Below, piece after piece: positions 6,762 to 13,972 of a stretch of 13,972 nt of DNA. Under the pieces are notes generated by a model. It had not been told where the DNA came from, did not search any database, and worked only from the letters and a program-made list of their open reading frames with translations. The stretch is from an uncultured Prevotella sp. Lineage in GTDB: Bacteria; Bacteroidota; Bacteroidia; Bacteroidales; Bacteroidaceae. The number at the start of each line of letters is the position of its first letter. Position 1 is the stretch's first letter. The stretch is from NCBI GenBank assembly GCA_900553465.1, contig USDT01000047.1, forward strand, positions 1-13,972, read 5' to 3'. A program made the position numbers and the translations under genes.

Positions 6762-8300
6762 ATGAAAAAGTTCAATATATATGCCGGCATGCTTTTAGCC
6801 GCATCACTGACGTTTTCGGGCTGCAGCGACGACTTTCTGGATGTCACTCCGCCAACGTCCAATCCTATAGAGGAGTATTTCACAACAAGGGATCATGTGT
6901 ACGAAGCCCTTATCTCTGCCTATGCACCGTTGCAGTGGCCGGACTGGGCAATGAACCAGTACAACCCCATAAACATCATGAGCGACATTATGGCCGACGA
7001 CATCTGGCCGGGTGGTTCAAGCAGTACCGACAACCAGTTCTGGCATCTCATGATGAACTATGACGCCAATCCGGAGAACTGTATGTCAGGACTATGGACA
7101 TGCGAGTACAGCGGAATAAAGCGCTGCAACGACGTGCTGACTTACATAGGATGGGCTGGCGACAACATCAGCGAGGACGAACGCAACTCATGGATAGCAC
7201 AGACACGTGTGCTGAGAGCTTATTACTACTGCAATCTGTGGAAGTTCTGGGGCAATATTCCTTTCTATATGGAGAATCTGGAATTCCCTTATCTTGCAGA
7301 GCAGTTGGCTGCCGACGAAGTTTACGACAAGGTGATAGCTGACCTGGAGGATGTCATCAATATGAATGTTCTTCCTATGAAGTGGGAAGACTCGGTGGGC
7401 GAGGACAATGTAGGCAAGGTGTCACAGGCCATGGCTTACATGCTCTATGCCGAAATGGTGATGTATAAGAACGACGAAAGCCGCTATAACAAGGCTTTGG
7501 AATATATGGATGAAATAATCAGCAGCCAGCAGTACGATCTTATGCCAAGCTATGCCGCAATATTCGAGGAAAGCGGAGAGTGGGGCATAGAGTCGATTTT
7601 TGAAGTGAATTATAAGGATGACAACGCTGTACGTTCGTGGAACTCTCCACTCGTTTCCGGTGGTACGGTTCTGCCGCGTCTCATCAGTCCGAGCGCTTGG
7701 GCTGCCAACGCCGGTGACAACAGTGGTGTGACAAACGGCTGGGGATTCGCTCCTGTACGTACGGAGACATTCCAGATGTTCGCCAACGGCGACCAGCGCC
7801 GCGATGTGACATGCTTCGACGCCAACGCACACGGCACTTACGAGCATCGCTATCAGGACACTGGCTACTTCCTTGGCAAGTATATCGCAAAATCGGATAA
7901 CAACAAGGATCAGGCAGCTGATGGTGACCTGAACTTCAACAACAACCTGCGCGTTTATCGTTATGCGGAAACACTCCTCAACGCTGCAGAACTCCTGCTC
8001 CGCACTGGCGGTGATACAGGATTGGCTGAATCGTATCTGAATCTTGTGCACAACCGTTCGGGACTTACCGATCATGTAAGTGCGACGATTGACAACATAA
8101 TCAACGAACGCCACCTTGAGTTTGTGGGCGAAGGCAAACGCTACTGGGACCTTGTGCGTACAGGAAAGGCTGCGACAACACTTGTGCCCGATCAGTACGG
8201 TTACCGCACAAATACATGGAGCGAGTCGAAGAAGTATCTGCCGATACCGCAGTCAGAGATAGACGCTGCACAGGGTACTCTGACGCAGAACAATTATTAA
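6762..8300 (+). CDS. SusD/RagB family nutrient-binding outer membrane lipoprotein
   Basis: This 512-residue lipoprotein caps the SusC-like transporter and helps bind and deliver glycan. The signal peptide ends in a lipobox (FSGC) with lipidated Cys21. The next residues are SDDF, an acidic-rich export signal that in Bacteroidota directs lipoproteins to the cell surface. Family marks are the N-terminal DFLDVTPPT, the alpha-helical middle with RVLRAYYYCNLWKFWGNIPF at about 149-168 (TPR-like helices), and the C-terminal block from N445: IINERHLEF, EGKRYWDLVR, then YLPIPQSEID near the end. Length is typical. The ATG at 6762 is chosen because it directly precedes the positively charged start of the signal peptide. 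It follows the susC-like gene by 101 bp and precedes the glycan-binding protein gene by 23 bp, so at least susD and the next gene should be cotranscribed. Binding-site residues for a particular glycan cannot be assigned by eye. Confidence 0.96.
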   Translation: MKKFNIYAGMLLAASLTFSGCSDDFLDVTPPTSNPIEEYFTTRDHVYEALISAYAPLQWPDWAMNQYNPINIMSDIMADDIWPGGSSSTDNQFWHLMMNYDANPENCMSGLWTCEYSGIKRCNDVLTYIGWAGDNISEDERNSWIAQTRVLRAYYYCNLWKFWGNIPFYMENLEFPYLAEQLAADEVYDKVIADLEDVINMNVLPMKWEDSVGEDNVGKVSQAMAYMLYAEMVMYKNDESRYNKALEYMDEIISSQQYDLMPSYAAIFEESGEWGIESIFEVNYKDDNAVRSWNSPLVSGGTVLPRLISPSAWAANAGDNSGVTNGWGFAPVRTETFQMFANGDQRRDVTCFDANAHGTYEHRYQDTGYFLGKYIAKSDNNKDQAADGDLNFNNNLRVYRYAETLLNAAELLLRTGGDTGLAESYLNLVHNRSGLTDHVSATIDNIINERHLEFVGEGKRYWDLVRTGKAATTLVPDQYGYRTNTWSESKKYLPIPQSEIDAAQGTLTQNNY

Positions 8301-8323
8301 ACCAACAATAACAGTGACAAATT

Positions 8324-10192
8324 ATGAAAAAGCTTAATTATATATTGGGCGCGTTTGCCGCAGTGGCAATGTCACTCGCATCGTGCTCGCCCGACGACTT
8401 CGAGGGTGTGAACGAAAACGGACTCCCTATCGCAGAGGATGCAAAGGTGACCGTTGACGTTGACCAGACAATAAATCAGGCGACGTTCAAACTTGAGGGT
8501 AACGGCGTCTATCCTATATGGATCATGGACTGGGAAAGCACCAATCCTTATTCAACCCAGAACGAATTGAAGAAAATTTTTGCCAATACCGGCGATTATG
8601 TTTTGAAATATCGGGTGGGCAACCGCAACGGATTCAGCCAGGGCATAGGTTCTGTGACTTTCCATATTGATAATTCTCTTGTCGATTACGATATGTATGC
8701 TACAATGCTAAGTGGCAAGACTTGGCGCATAGCAAAGAGCGAAGAGGGACACCTCGGATGTGGTGAATCCGGCAGTGACGGACTCGGATGGTTCTCTGCC
8801 GCACCTAATGAGAAGGAGGGCACTGGTCTTTATGACGATGAAGTAACCTTTACTGCCGATGGCACATATACTTATAATCCAGGTGCTGACGGTCTCGTGT
8901 TTGTGAACAACGGATGTACACTTTTCCCGGAAAATCCGGGTAACGGAGATGATTTTGACGCAGCCGTACAGGAACAGACAGCACAATACAAGATAGAGGG
9001 CCGTGGCAACGACGTATATCTTGTGCTTGATGATCAGACATTGTTCCCGTATGTATCCGGCGACAATCAGTATAACAAACCGGAATTCCGCATCGAGAGC
9101 ATAACTGGCTCGAAGCTTGTGCTCATTTATGATGACGGTTCTGTGGCATGGCATTACATTCTTACGAGCAAGGCTGACGAACAGAGTTTTGACGGATTTG
9201 ATCCGGACAGTGAATTCAATATGTTCAAAGGATGTACATTCACCAACGAGTTCTTCTATGCTCCGGGCTGGACACAGATAGCTGATCCTACACTTACAGC
9301 AGACGGAAACTCTTATACCATAAGTCTGCCTACTGCTACTAGCGAGACATGGCAGGCTCAGGTGAAGTTCCTCACCGATATGAGTACCAGCGCTGCATCG
9401 AACTATGACTTCAGCTGTAAGTTTACATCGAATACCGATCACAACAATGTGACTGTGAAACTTGTGAAGACCGGCGATGACGACACATACTATTTCCAGG
9501 AGACTGTCAAGCTTAAGGCTTATGAGGAATATGTGTTCTATAAGAGCGATATGCCAGGAATAGATATGGACAAGGTGTCTTTGGTGCTCGATTTCGGCGG
9601 TAACGCAGAAAACACACAGGTCACTGTGAGCGATATTGTGCTGAAAGATCATGCCAACGACGATGGAACAGTCGTACCGTCTGAGGATGAGGACAAGACA
9701 GTTTATACATATGATTCTGAAAATAACCTCTGGAAGGTGAACGTGGACGACACAGATGCTTATTCGACAGAGTTCTATTATGCTCCGGGCTGGACACAAA
9801 TAGCTGATCCTGGATTTGTCAAGGACGGTGGCAACTACACCATTACACTGCCGTCAGCGACATTCGAACAGTGGCAGGCTCAGGTGAAGATTAAGACTGG
9901 CATACCGGCTGATGCGGATGTAGCTTATGACTTCAGTTGCACGCTGATGTCAAACAAGGAACTCAAGGGTGCGACAGTGAAACTCACAGATAGTGCGAAT
10001 GATGCTGACAACTTCTTCTTCGCAGAGCGTGTGGATCTTGCTCCTTACGAGGAATATGTACTGAAGGTTCCTGCTTCCAAGTTGGCCATAGGTGCGTCTC
10101 AGGGACTGATGCTTGTCTTTGACTTTGGCGGATGTCAGGATAATACCACGGTGACTGTAAACAACATCGTGTTGCAGAAGACGGCACAATAA
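8324..10192 (+). CDS. Multidomain surface glycan-binding lipoprotein (PKD-like, lipocalin-like and two CBM-like repeats)
   Basis: This 622-residue protein has no catalytic motif and sits where PULs encode surface glycan-binding proteins, 23 bp after susD. The lipobox is LASC with Cys21, followed by SPDDFEG, an acidic surface-export type start. Three parts follow. Residues about 40-116 look like a PKD/Ig-like fold (TFKLEGNG, then YVLKYRVGNRNG). Residues about 128-285 form a beta-rich domain with GHLGCG at 142-147, AAPNEK at 159-164 and LYDDEVTF at 169-176, a pattern I associate with domains found beside GH16 modules in Bacteroidota. Two repeats, about 293-441 and 463-619, each contain YAPGWTQIADP (312-322 and 486-496), WQAQVK (343-348 and 517-522), EEYV and DFGG, resembling CBM4_9-type carbohydrate-binding modules. 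Its likely job is to hold beta-glucan at the cell surface for the GH16 enzyme and SusC/D. Domain assignments are by eye. Confidence 0.85.
   Translation: MKKLNYILGAFAAVAMSLASCSPDDFEGVNENGLPIAEDAKVTVDVDQTINQATFKLEGNGVYPIWIMDWESTNPYSTQNELKKIFANTGDYVLKYRVGNRNGFSQGIGSVTFHIDNSLVDYDMYATMLSGKTWRIAKSEEGHLGCGESGSDGLGWFSAAPNEKEGTGLYDDEVTFTADGTYTYNPGADGLVFVNNGCTLFPENPGNGDDFDAAVQEQTAQYKIEGRGNDVYLVLDDQTLFPYVSGDNQYNKPEFRIESITGSKLVLIYDDGSVAWHYILTSKADEQSFDGFDPDSEFNMFKGCTFTNEFFYAPGWTQIADPTLTADGNSYTISLPTATSETWQAQVKFLTDMSTSAASNYDFSCKFTSNTDHNNVTVKLVKTGDDDTYYFQETVKLKAYEEYVFYKSDMPGIDMDKVSLVLDFGGNAENTQVTVSDIVLKDHANDDGTVVPSEDEDKTVYTYDSENNLWKVNVDDTDAYSTEFYYAPGWTQIADPGFVKDGGNYTITLPSATFEQWQAQVKIKTGIPADADVAYDFSCTLMSNKELKGATVKLTDSANDADNFFFAERVDLAPYEEYVLKVPASKLAIGASQGLMLVFDFGGCQDNTTVTVNNIVLQKTAQ
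9257..9811 (+). repeat. Intragenic duplication of CBM-like module (two near-identical blocks)
   Basis: Within the glycan-binding protein gene, 9257-9289 and 9779-9811 are 33-bp direct repeats differing at one base. A second identical 18-bp block (TGGCAGGCTCAGGTGAAG) recurs in both repeats about 60 bp further on. The remainder of the two modules is diverged. Retained DNA identity over the putative ligand-contact segments suggests recent duplication or gene conversion. Confidence 0.8.
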
Positions 10193-10229
10193 TACGAATC
10201 AACCTTTCTTTTAATGTATCGACAACCTT

Positions 10230-10329
10230 GTTTGTGCAAGAGACGTCTTTTGAATCTTAAGAGACATTTTTCATAACCCTGAATACGTCTGGTGGGGAAA
10301 CGGAAGACGTTCTCTTGCAAACCAGGGTT
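10230..10329 (+). promoter_or_regulatory. Structured intercistronic RNA region upstream of the GH16 gene
   Basis: Three pairings can be drawn in this 202-bp gap. Pairing A joins 10230-10249 with 10304-10322 (CAAGAGACGTCTT against its complement, with small bulges). Pairing B joins AACCCTG (10275-10281) with CAGGGTT (10323-10329). Pairing C is a 9-bp hairpin at 10245-10265. A and B interleave, the order of a pseudoknot, while C competes with A for 10245-10249. ACGTCT at 10285-10290 can also pair with AGACGT at 10305-10310. No known riboswitch class was recognised. Confidence 0.5.
10245..10271 (+). terminator. Possible weak terminator after the glycan-binding protein gene
   Basis: A 9-bp stem (10245-10253 with 10257-10265, including two G-T pairs) with an ATC loop is followed by A and then five T residues (10267-10271). 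It is A/T-rich and so weak. It could cause partial termination between the susC-susD-binding protein genes and the enzyme genes. Confidence 0.35.
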
Positions 10330-10394
10330 TAGTCGGAAGAAAAAGAAAAGGTGAAACAAAGTTATAATAACAAACGTTCTTAAAATACGGAAAA

Positions 10395-11477
10395 ATGAAG
10401 ACCAAAATGATATTAAGCATATTTTTTGCCGCGGCTGTTGGAATGGCGTCCTGCAGCGATGAGCGGGAGACGGTTTTTGCACCGGACAACCAGCAGGTGA
10501 CGCTGTCGGTAACGGAGAAAGACATTGATGCCGGAGCAACATCGTTCACTGTGGATGTGGCGACCAACCGTGAATTTGCCGCTTATGCTACTGTTGACTG
10601 GCTGACGGTGACACCAGACGGTTCGGTAAAGCAAAACGAGACTCTTACTGTAACGGTGCAGGAAAACACAGATACAGAAGCACGCAGTGGCGAAGTTATA
10701 GTATGGTGTGGCGGAACACGCCGTGCAGTCAAGGTCAATCAGGCTGGAATATCAAATGATACGGAGATTGTTGCTCCGGACGGCTATTCGCTTGTGTGGA
10801 ATGACGAGTTTGATGGAACTGAACTTAGCAGCGACTGGACCTTTGAAGTGGCCGGTCCGGGTTTCGTGAACAATGAGTTGCAGAGTTATGTAAAGGGTAA
10901 TGATGTTGCCGAAGTGTCTAATGGAACACTGAAGATAAACCTGTATAAAGATGGCAATGACATCAAGTCGGCACGTATATATGCAAAACGCAATCAGGGC
11001 TGGAAGTATGGTTATATCGAGGCAAGCATCAAACTGCCGGAAGGAAAGGGCACATGGCCTGCATTCTGGATGATGCCTGTCAACTTTACAACATGGCCTG
11101 GCGATGGTGAGATAGACATAATGGAGTCGGTGGGATATGATCCGAATGTTGTAGTATCGACAATCCATTGCAACAAGTACAACAACGGTGGAACAGCGAT
11201 AGAGAGTGCCCGTACTTCTGTTGCCACTGCTTATTCGGACTTCCACAAGTATGCTCTTGAATGGACATCCGAGAAAATGGTGTTCTATGTTGACGGACAG
11301 CAGTTGCTTACTTATAACAATGACGGCACCGGTAACGACGCCTGGCCTTTCGACGCACCGTTCTATGTTATACTCAATCTTGCATGGGGCGGCTCGTGGG
11401 GCGGTCTTCAGGGTGTTGACGAAAGCTGTCTTCCGGCAACAATGGAAGTTGATTATGTGAGAGTTTTTCAAAAATAA
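10395..11477 (+). CDS. GH16 family endo-beta-glucanase lipoprotein with BACON domain
   Basis: This 360-residue enzyme should cut internal beta-1,3 (or mixed beta-1,3/1,4) glucan linkages at the cell surface. The lipobox is MASC with Cys20, followed by SDERE, a strong surface-export signature. Residues about 35-118 form a BACON domain (VTLSVTEKDIDAGATSFTVDV, then VDWLTVTP, ending VKVNQAG). The GH16 module covers about 131-358: LVWNDEFDGTEL, WKYGYIEASIKLP, TWPAFWMMP, the catalytic EIDIME at 239-244 with nucleophile Glu239, assisting Asp241 and acid/base Glu244, then HKYALEWT, and a C-terminal MEVDYVRVFQK. The EIDIME form (with the Met) is the laminarinase/GH16_3-like beta-bulge type, not the EIDIE form of agarase- and lichenase-like groups. 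It lies 202 bp after the glycan-binding protein gene, behind a structured non-coding stretch, so it may have its own control. All catalytic residues are intact. The exact substrate is inferred from family and context. Confidence 0.93.
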   Translation: MKTKMILSIFFAAAVGMASCSDERETVFAPDNQQVTLSVTEKDIDAGATSFTVDVATNREFAAYATVDWLTVTPDGSVKQNETLTVTVQENTDTEARSGEVIVWCGGTRRAVKVNQAGISNDTEIVAPDGYSLVWNDEFDGTELSSDWTFEVAGPGFVNNELQSYVKGNDVAEVSNGTLKINLYKDGNDIKSARIYAKRNQGWKYGYIEASIKLPEGKGTWPAFWMMPVNFTTWPGDGEIDIMESVGYDPNVVVSTIHCNKYNNGGTAIESARTSVATAYSDFHKYALEWTSEKMVFYVDGQQLLTYNNDGTGNDAWPFDAPFYVILNLAWGGSWGGLQGVDESCLPATMEVDYVRVFQK

Positions 11478-11502
11478 CATAATAAGCTGAATAATTAAGT
11501 TG

Positions 11503-11571
11503 AAGCCGCTTGCGACCGATAAGCCGCGTGACATAAACTCCGTGGATTGCGGCCGTGGGTGGCTTTTATTC
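11503..11571 (+). terminator. Possible attenuating hairpin between GH16 and GH5 genes
   Basis: AAGCCGC at 11521-11527 pairs with 11559-11565 and runs into TTTATT. The same 7-mer occurs earlier at 11503-11509, and both copies can also pair with GCGGC at 11549-11553, so several exclusive folds exist. The long loop and short stem make this a weak terminator candidate within the 108-bp gap. Confidence 0.25.
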
Positions 11572-11585
11572 TAAAACTTACGTAA

Positions 11586-12809
11586 ATGCGAAGAATTCTG
11601 TCTTTTCTGATGCTTTGTGTGTCTGTCATCACAGTGTCGGCATCCGGACGCTTTGTGCGTGTGGACGGCGAAAACCTGGTCAGACCGGACGGCACCAAGT
11701 TGTATATTACCGGAACAAATCTTGGCAACTGGCTTAATCCGGAGGGTTATATGTTCGGCTTCCAGAAAACAAACAGTGGATGGATGATCGATCTTATGTT
11801 CAAGCAAATGATAGGTCCGGACGATACGGCCGCCTTCTGGCAGGCATTCAAGGATAATTATATCACCCGTGACGACATCCGTTTCATTGCGTCCACTTGT
11901 GCCAACACTATCCGTCTGCCGTTCAATTACAAACTTTTCACCGATGAAGATTATATGGGCCTTTCGTCTGCTCAGGACGGATTTGCCAGAGTGGACAGTC
12001 TTATCAACTGGTGCAGGGATTATGGCCTTTATCTGATTCTCGACATGCACGATTGTCCCGGCGGCCAGACCGGCGACAACATTGACAACAGCTATGGCTA
12101 TCCGTGGCTTTTCGAGAGCGAGGCCAGCCAGCAACTGTTCATCAAGATATGGTGTGACATAGCATCGCGTTACAAGGATGAACCTGTCATTCTCGGATAC
12201 GAACTGATGAATGAACCGATAGCCCACTTCTTTACAAATAAGGACGAACTTAACAGAAAGCTTGAGCCGTTATACAAACGGACGGTGAAGGCCATACGCG
12301 AGATAGACAACAATCATGTGATATTGCTTGGAGGAGCGCAGTGGAACAGTATTTTCACCATGTTTTCCGACTGGAAATTCGATTCAAACATCATGTACAC
12401 ATGCCATCGTTACGGCGGTCCTGCCACGGCAGATGCAATAAAGGATTATATCGAATTCCGCGACCACACGGGCTTGCCGATGTATATGGGAGAACTGGGA
12501 CATAACACTGACCAGTGGCAGGCCGATTTTGTAAAGGTGTTGCGCAATAATAATATAGGTTATACGTTCTGGCCTTATAAGAAGGTTGACAATTCCTGTA
12601 TGAATGCCATAGTACGTCCGGAGGGATGGGATAGTGTTGTTGTGAAGTTCTCTGAGGCGTCACGCACCACTTTCGAAGACATACGCAAGGCTCGTCCGTC
12701 GCAGGATGAGGCACGCCGCATACTCAGACAGTTTATAGAGAATGTCAAGTTTGCTAATTGCCGTCCGCAGAACGCATACATAAAGTCAATCGGTCTGAAG
12801 GCCGACTGA
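11586..12809 (+). CDS. GH5 family glycoside hydrolase
   Basis: This 407-residue enzyme has a (beta/alpha)8 GH5 layout. The signal peptide covers roughly residues 1-20 (VSAS|GRF); the only early cysteine, Cys11, is preceded by Leu and is not a lipobox, so the protein should be periplasmic or secreted, not lipid-anchored. Conserved GH5 residues are Arg110 (NTIRLPF), His155 (LDMHD), Asn209-Glu210 (ELMNEP, acid/base), His274/Tyr276 (CHRYGG), nucleophile Glu303 (MGELGH) and Trp329 (FWPYK). The N-terminal GTNLGNWLNPEGYMF resembles, without matching, the GVNLGGWL start of exo-beta-1,3-glucanase GH5 subfamilies. Subfamily and specificity are uncertain; in this locus an exo- or endo-acting beta-glucanase on imported oligosaccharides is the best guess. 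It follows the GH16 gene by 108 bp and precedes the GH3 gene by 51 bp. ATG 11586 is chosen because it gives a complete signal peptide. Confidence 0.9.
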   Translation: MRRILSFLMLCVSVITVSASGRFVRVDGENLVRPDGTKLYITGTNLGNWLNPEGYMFGFQKTNSGWMIDLMFKQMIGPDDTAAFWQAFKDNYITRDDIRFIASTCANTIRLPFNYKLFTDEDYMGLSSAQDGFARVDSLINWCRDYGLYLILDMHDCPGGQTGDNIDNSYGYPWLFESEASQQLFIKIWCDIASRYKDEPVILGYELMNEPIAHFFTNKDELNRKLEPLYKRTVKAIREIDNNHVILLGGAQWNSIFTMFSDWKFDSNIMYTCHRYGGPATADAIKDYIEFRDHTGLPMYMGELGHNTDQWQADFVKVLRNNNIGYTFWPYKKVDNSCMNAIVRPEGWDSVVVKFSEASRTTFEDIRKARPSQDEARRILRQFIENVKFANCRPQNAYIKSIGLKAD

Positions 12810-12860
12810 CCGTATTATACGATGTGGTAATATTGATAAGGAAACAGAAAGACCCGATAA

Positions 12861-13972
12861 ATGAAATATATAATGAACAAAACAATCATGATGGCTGCTT
12901 TTGTCGCTTTCACCGCAACGGCAGCCACGGCTCAGTCGCTTCCTGTATATCTTGATGCGACAAAACCGGTTGAGCAGCGTGTAGAAGATGCTCTGAAACG
13001 TATGACGCTCGATGAAAAGATAGCGGTAATACACGCACAGAGCAAGTTCAGCTCTCCGGGTGTGGCCCGTTTGGGCATTCCTGAGTTCTGGACCGACGAC
13101 GGTCCTCACGGCGTACGTCCCGATGTGCTTTGGGACGAATGGATGCAGGCAGGACAGACAAACGATTCCTGTGTGGCGTTTCCTGCGCTCACATGTCTCG
13201 CTGCCACCTGGAATCCGCAGATGGCAATGGCTTATGGCAAAGCTCTTGGTGAGGAAGCGCTTTATCGTGGCAAGGACATGATTCTCGGTCCTGGTGTGAA
13301 TATTCTGCGCACTCCTCTCGGTGGACGCAACTTCGAGTACATGGGCGAAGATCCATATCTGGCATCTCGCATGGTAGTACCTTATGTTCAGGGACTTCAG
13401 TCCAATGGTGTTGCCGCATGTGTGAAGCATTTTGCGATGAACAACGATGAGGAATACCGCAATCAGGTGAATGTCGTTGTTGACGACCGTGCCCTGTATG
13501 AAATATATCTTCCTGCGTTCAAGGCCGCGGTTACCGAAGGTCATGCATGGGGACTCATGGGTGCATACAATCTTTATAAGGACCAGCACAACTGCCATAA
13601 CAAGTATCTGCTCTGCGACATTCTCAAAGGAGAGTGGGGCTTCGACGGTGTTGTGATCTCGGACTGGGGTGGAACGCATGACACACGCCAGGCTGTCGAG
13701 AACGGCCTCGACATGGAATTCGGCACATGGACCGACGGTCTTTCCTTCGGTGCATCCAACGCATACGACAATTATTATCTCGCCCGGCCATATCGCGAAA
13801 TGATACAGAAGGGTGAATACACGACCAAGGAACTCGATGACAAGGTGCGCCGTGTCCTGCGTCTGTTCTTCCGCACGACAATGAAGACCGACCGCGGCAA
13901 TGGCTCGATGAACTCCGAAGCCCATTATGCCACAGCCCGTCGTATAGCGGATGAAGGCATTGTGCTCCTCAA
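12861..13972 (+). CDS. GH3 family beta-glucosidase-like enzyme, N-terminal part (runs off right edge)
   Basis: A frame starting at ATG 12861 stays open for 370 residues to the window end. A signal peptide precedes about residue 26 (ATATAATAQS); ATG 12873 (MNKTIMMAAF) is an equally possible start. GH3 N-domain motifs are all present: RVEDALKRMTLDEKIAVIH, then FWTDDGPHGVR, the LRTPLGGRNFEYMGEDP block, Lys189-His190 in CVKHFAMNN, and the nucleophile Asp268 in VISDWGGTHD. RRIADEGIVLL at the edge begins the second GH3 domain; the acid/base residue would lie beyond the window. The family removes single glucose (or other) units from the non-reducing end. In this operon it most likely hydrolyses beta-gluco-oligosaccharides in the periplasm, since no lipobox is seen. 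It begins 51 bp after the GH5 stop, probably in the same transcript. Whether a PUL regulator gene follows cannot be seen. Confidence 0.93.
   Translation, partial: MKYIMNKTIMMAAFVAFTATAATAQSLPVYLDATKPVEQRVEDALKRMTLDEKIAVIHAQSKFSSPGVARLGIPEFWTDDGPHGVRPDVLWDEWMQAGQTNDSCVAFPALTCLAATWNPQMAMAYGKALGEEALYRGKDMILGPGVNILRTPLGGRNFEYMGEDPYLASRMVVPYVQGLQSNGVAACVKHFAMNNDEEYRNQVNVVVDDRALYEIYLPAFKAAVTEGHAWGLMGAYNLYKDQHNCHNKYLLCDILKGEWGFDGVVISDWGGTHDTRQAVENGLDMEFGTWTDGLSFGASNAYDNYYLARPYREMIQKGEYTTKELDDKVRRVLRLFFRTTMKTDRGNGSMNSEAHYATARRIADEGIVLL

Noticed and set aside
6707..7063. + strand ORF of 118 codons overlapping the start of the susD-like gene
   Set aside because: It begins inside the intercistronic hairpin and reads the SusD lipoprotein sequence out of frame.
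8708..9799. Long minus-strand ORF of 363 codons opposite the glycan-binding protein gene
   Set aside because: It is the complement of the CBM-repeat lipoprotein gene, its peptide is composed of cysteine/histidine-rich strings with no domain, and it has no promoter or ribosome binding site.
9257..9811. Possible CRISPR or tandem-repeat array because of repeated blocks
   Set aside because: There are only two copies, about 520 bp apart and in frame within one gene; they encode duplicated protein modules.
12786..13925. Long minus-strand ORF of 379 codons opposite the GH3 gene
   Set aside because: The + strand encodes unmistakable GH3 motifs through this whole stretch. The reverse ORF has no recognisable domain and reflects codon bias in the real gene.

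Overview
The window looks like a member of the Bacteroidota, probably order Bacteroidales (Prevotella/Bacteroides-like; genus not resolvable from this sequence). The evidence is a SusC/SusD pair, a BACON domain, lipoproteins with acidic residues after the lipid-attachment cysteine, near absence of Shine-Dalgarno sites, and promoters of the TTTG-N19-TAnnTTTG type typical of this phylum.

Region 1 (1-2271) is housekeeping. A partial DEAD-box RNA helicase runs leftward off the edge from a TTG start. It is divergent from a LOG-family nucleotide phosphoribohydrolase, which is followed by an exported SIMPL-domain (DUF541) protein. The two divergent promoters sit back to back at 780-858. A strong intrinsic terminator closes the rightward unit at 2227-2271.

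Region 2 (2272-3486) is about 1.2 kb with no gene I can support. It holds a compact cluster of related TGATATGG-containing repeats (2595-2680), two small minus-strand ORFs of doubtful status, and a possible -7 box just before the next operon.

Region 3 (3487 to the right edge) is a polysaccharide utilization locus (PUL), all on the + strand: SusC-like TonB-dependent transporter, SusD-like lipoprotein, a multidomain surface glycan-binding lipoprotein with two duplicated CBM-like repeats, a BACON-GH16 lipoprotein with an EIDIME catalytic motif, a GH5 enzyme, and a GH3 beta-glucosidase-like enzyme cut by the window end. The likely scheme is that the surface GH16 enzyme cuts a beta-glucan, the glycan-binding protein and SusD capture fragments, SusC imports them using TonB energy, and GH5 plus GH3 finish degradation in the periplasm. 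The GH16/GH3 pairing points to a beta-1,3-glucan (laminarin-like) or mixed-linkage beta-1,3/1,4-glucan. No PUL regulator (hybrid two-component, SusR or ECF type) lies inside the window.

The gene content is a recognisable PUL type, not a new system. The less explained signals are non-coding: the upstream repeat cluster, a strong hairpin without a T-tract between susC and susD, and a set of competing, pseudoknot-like pairings in the 202-bp gap before the GH16 gene.
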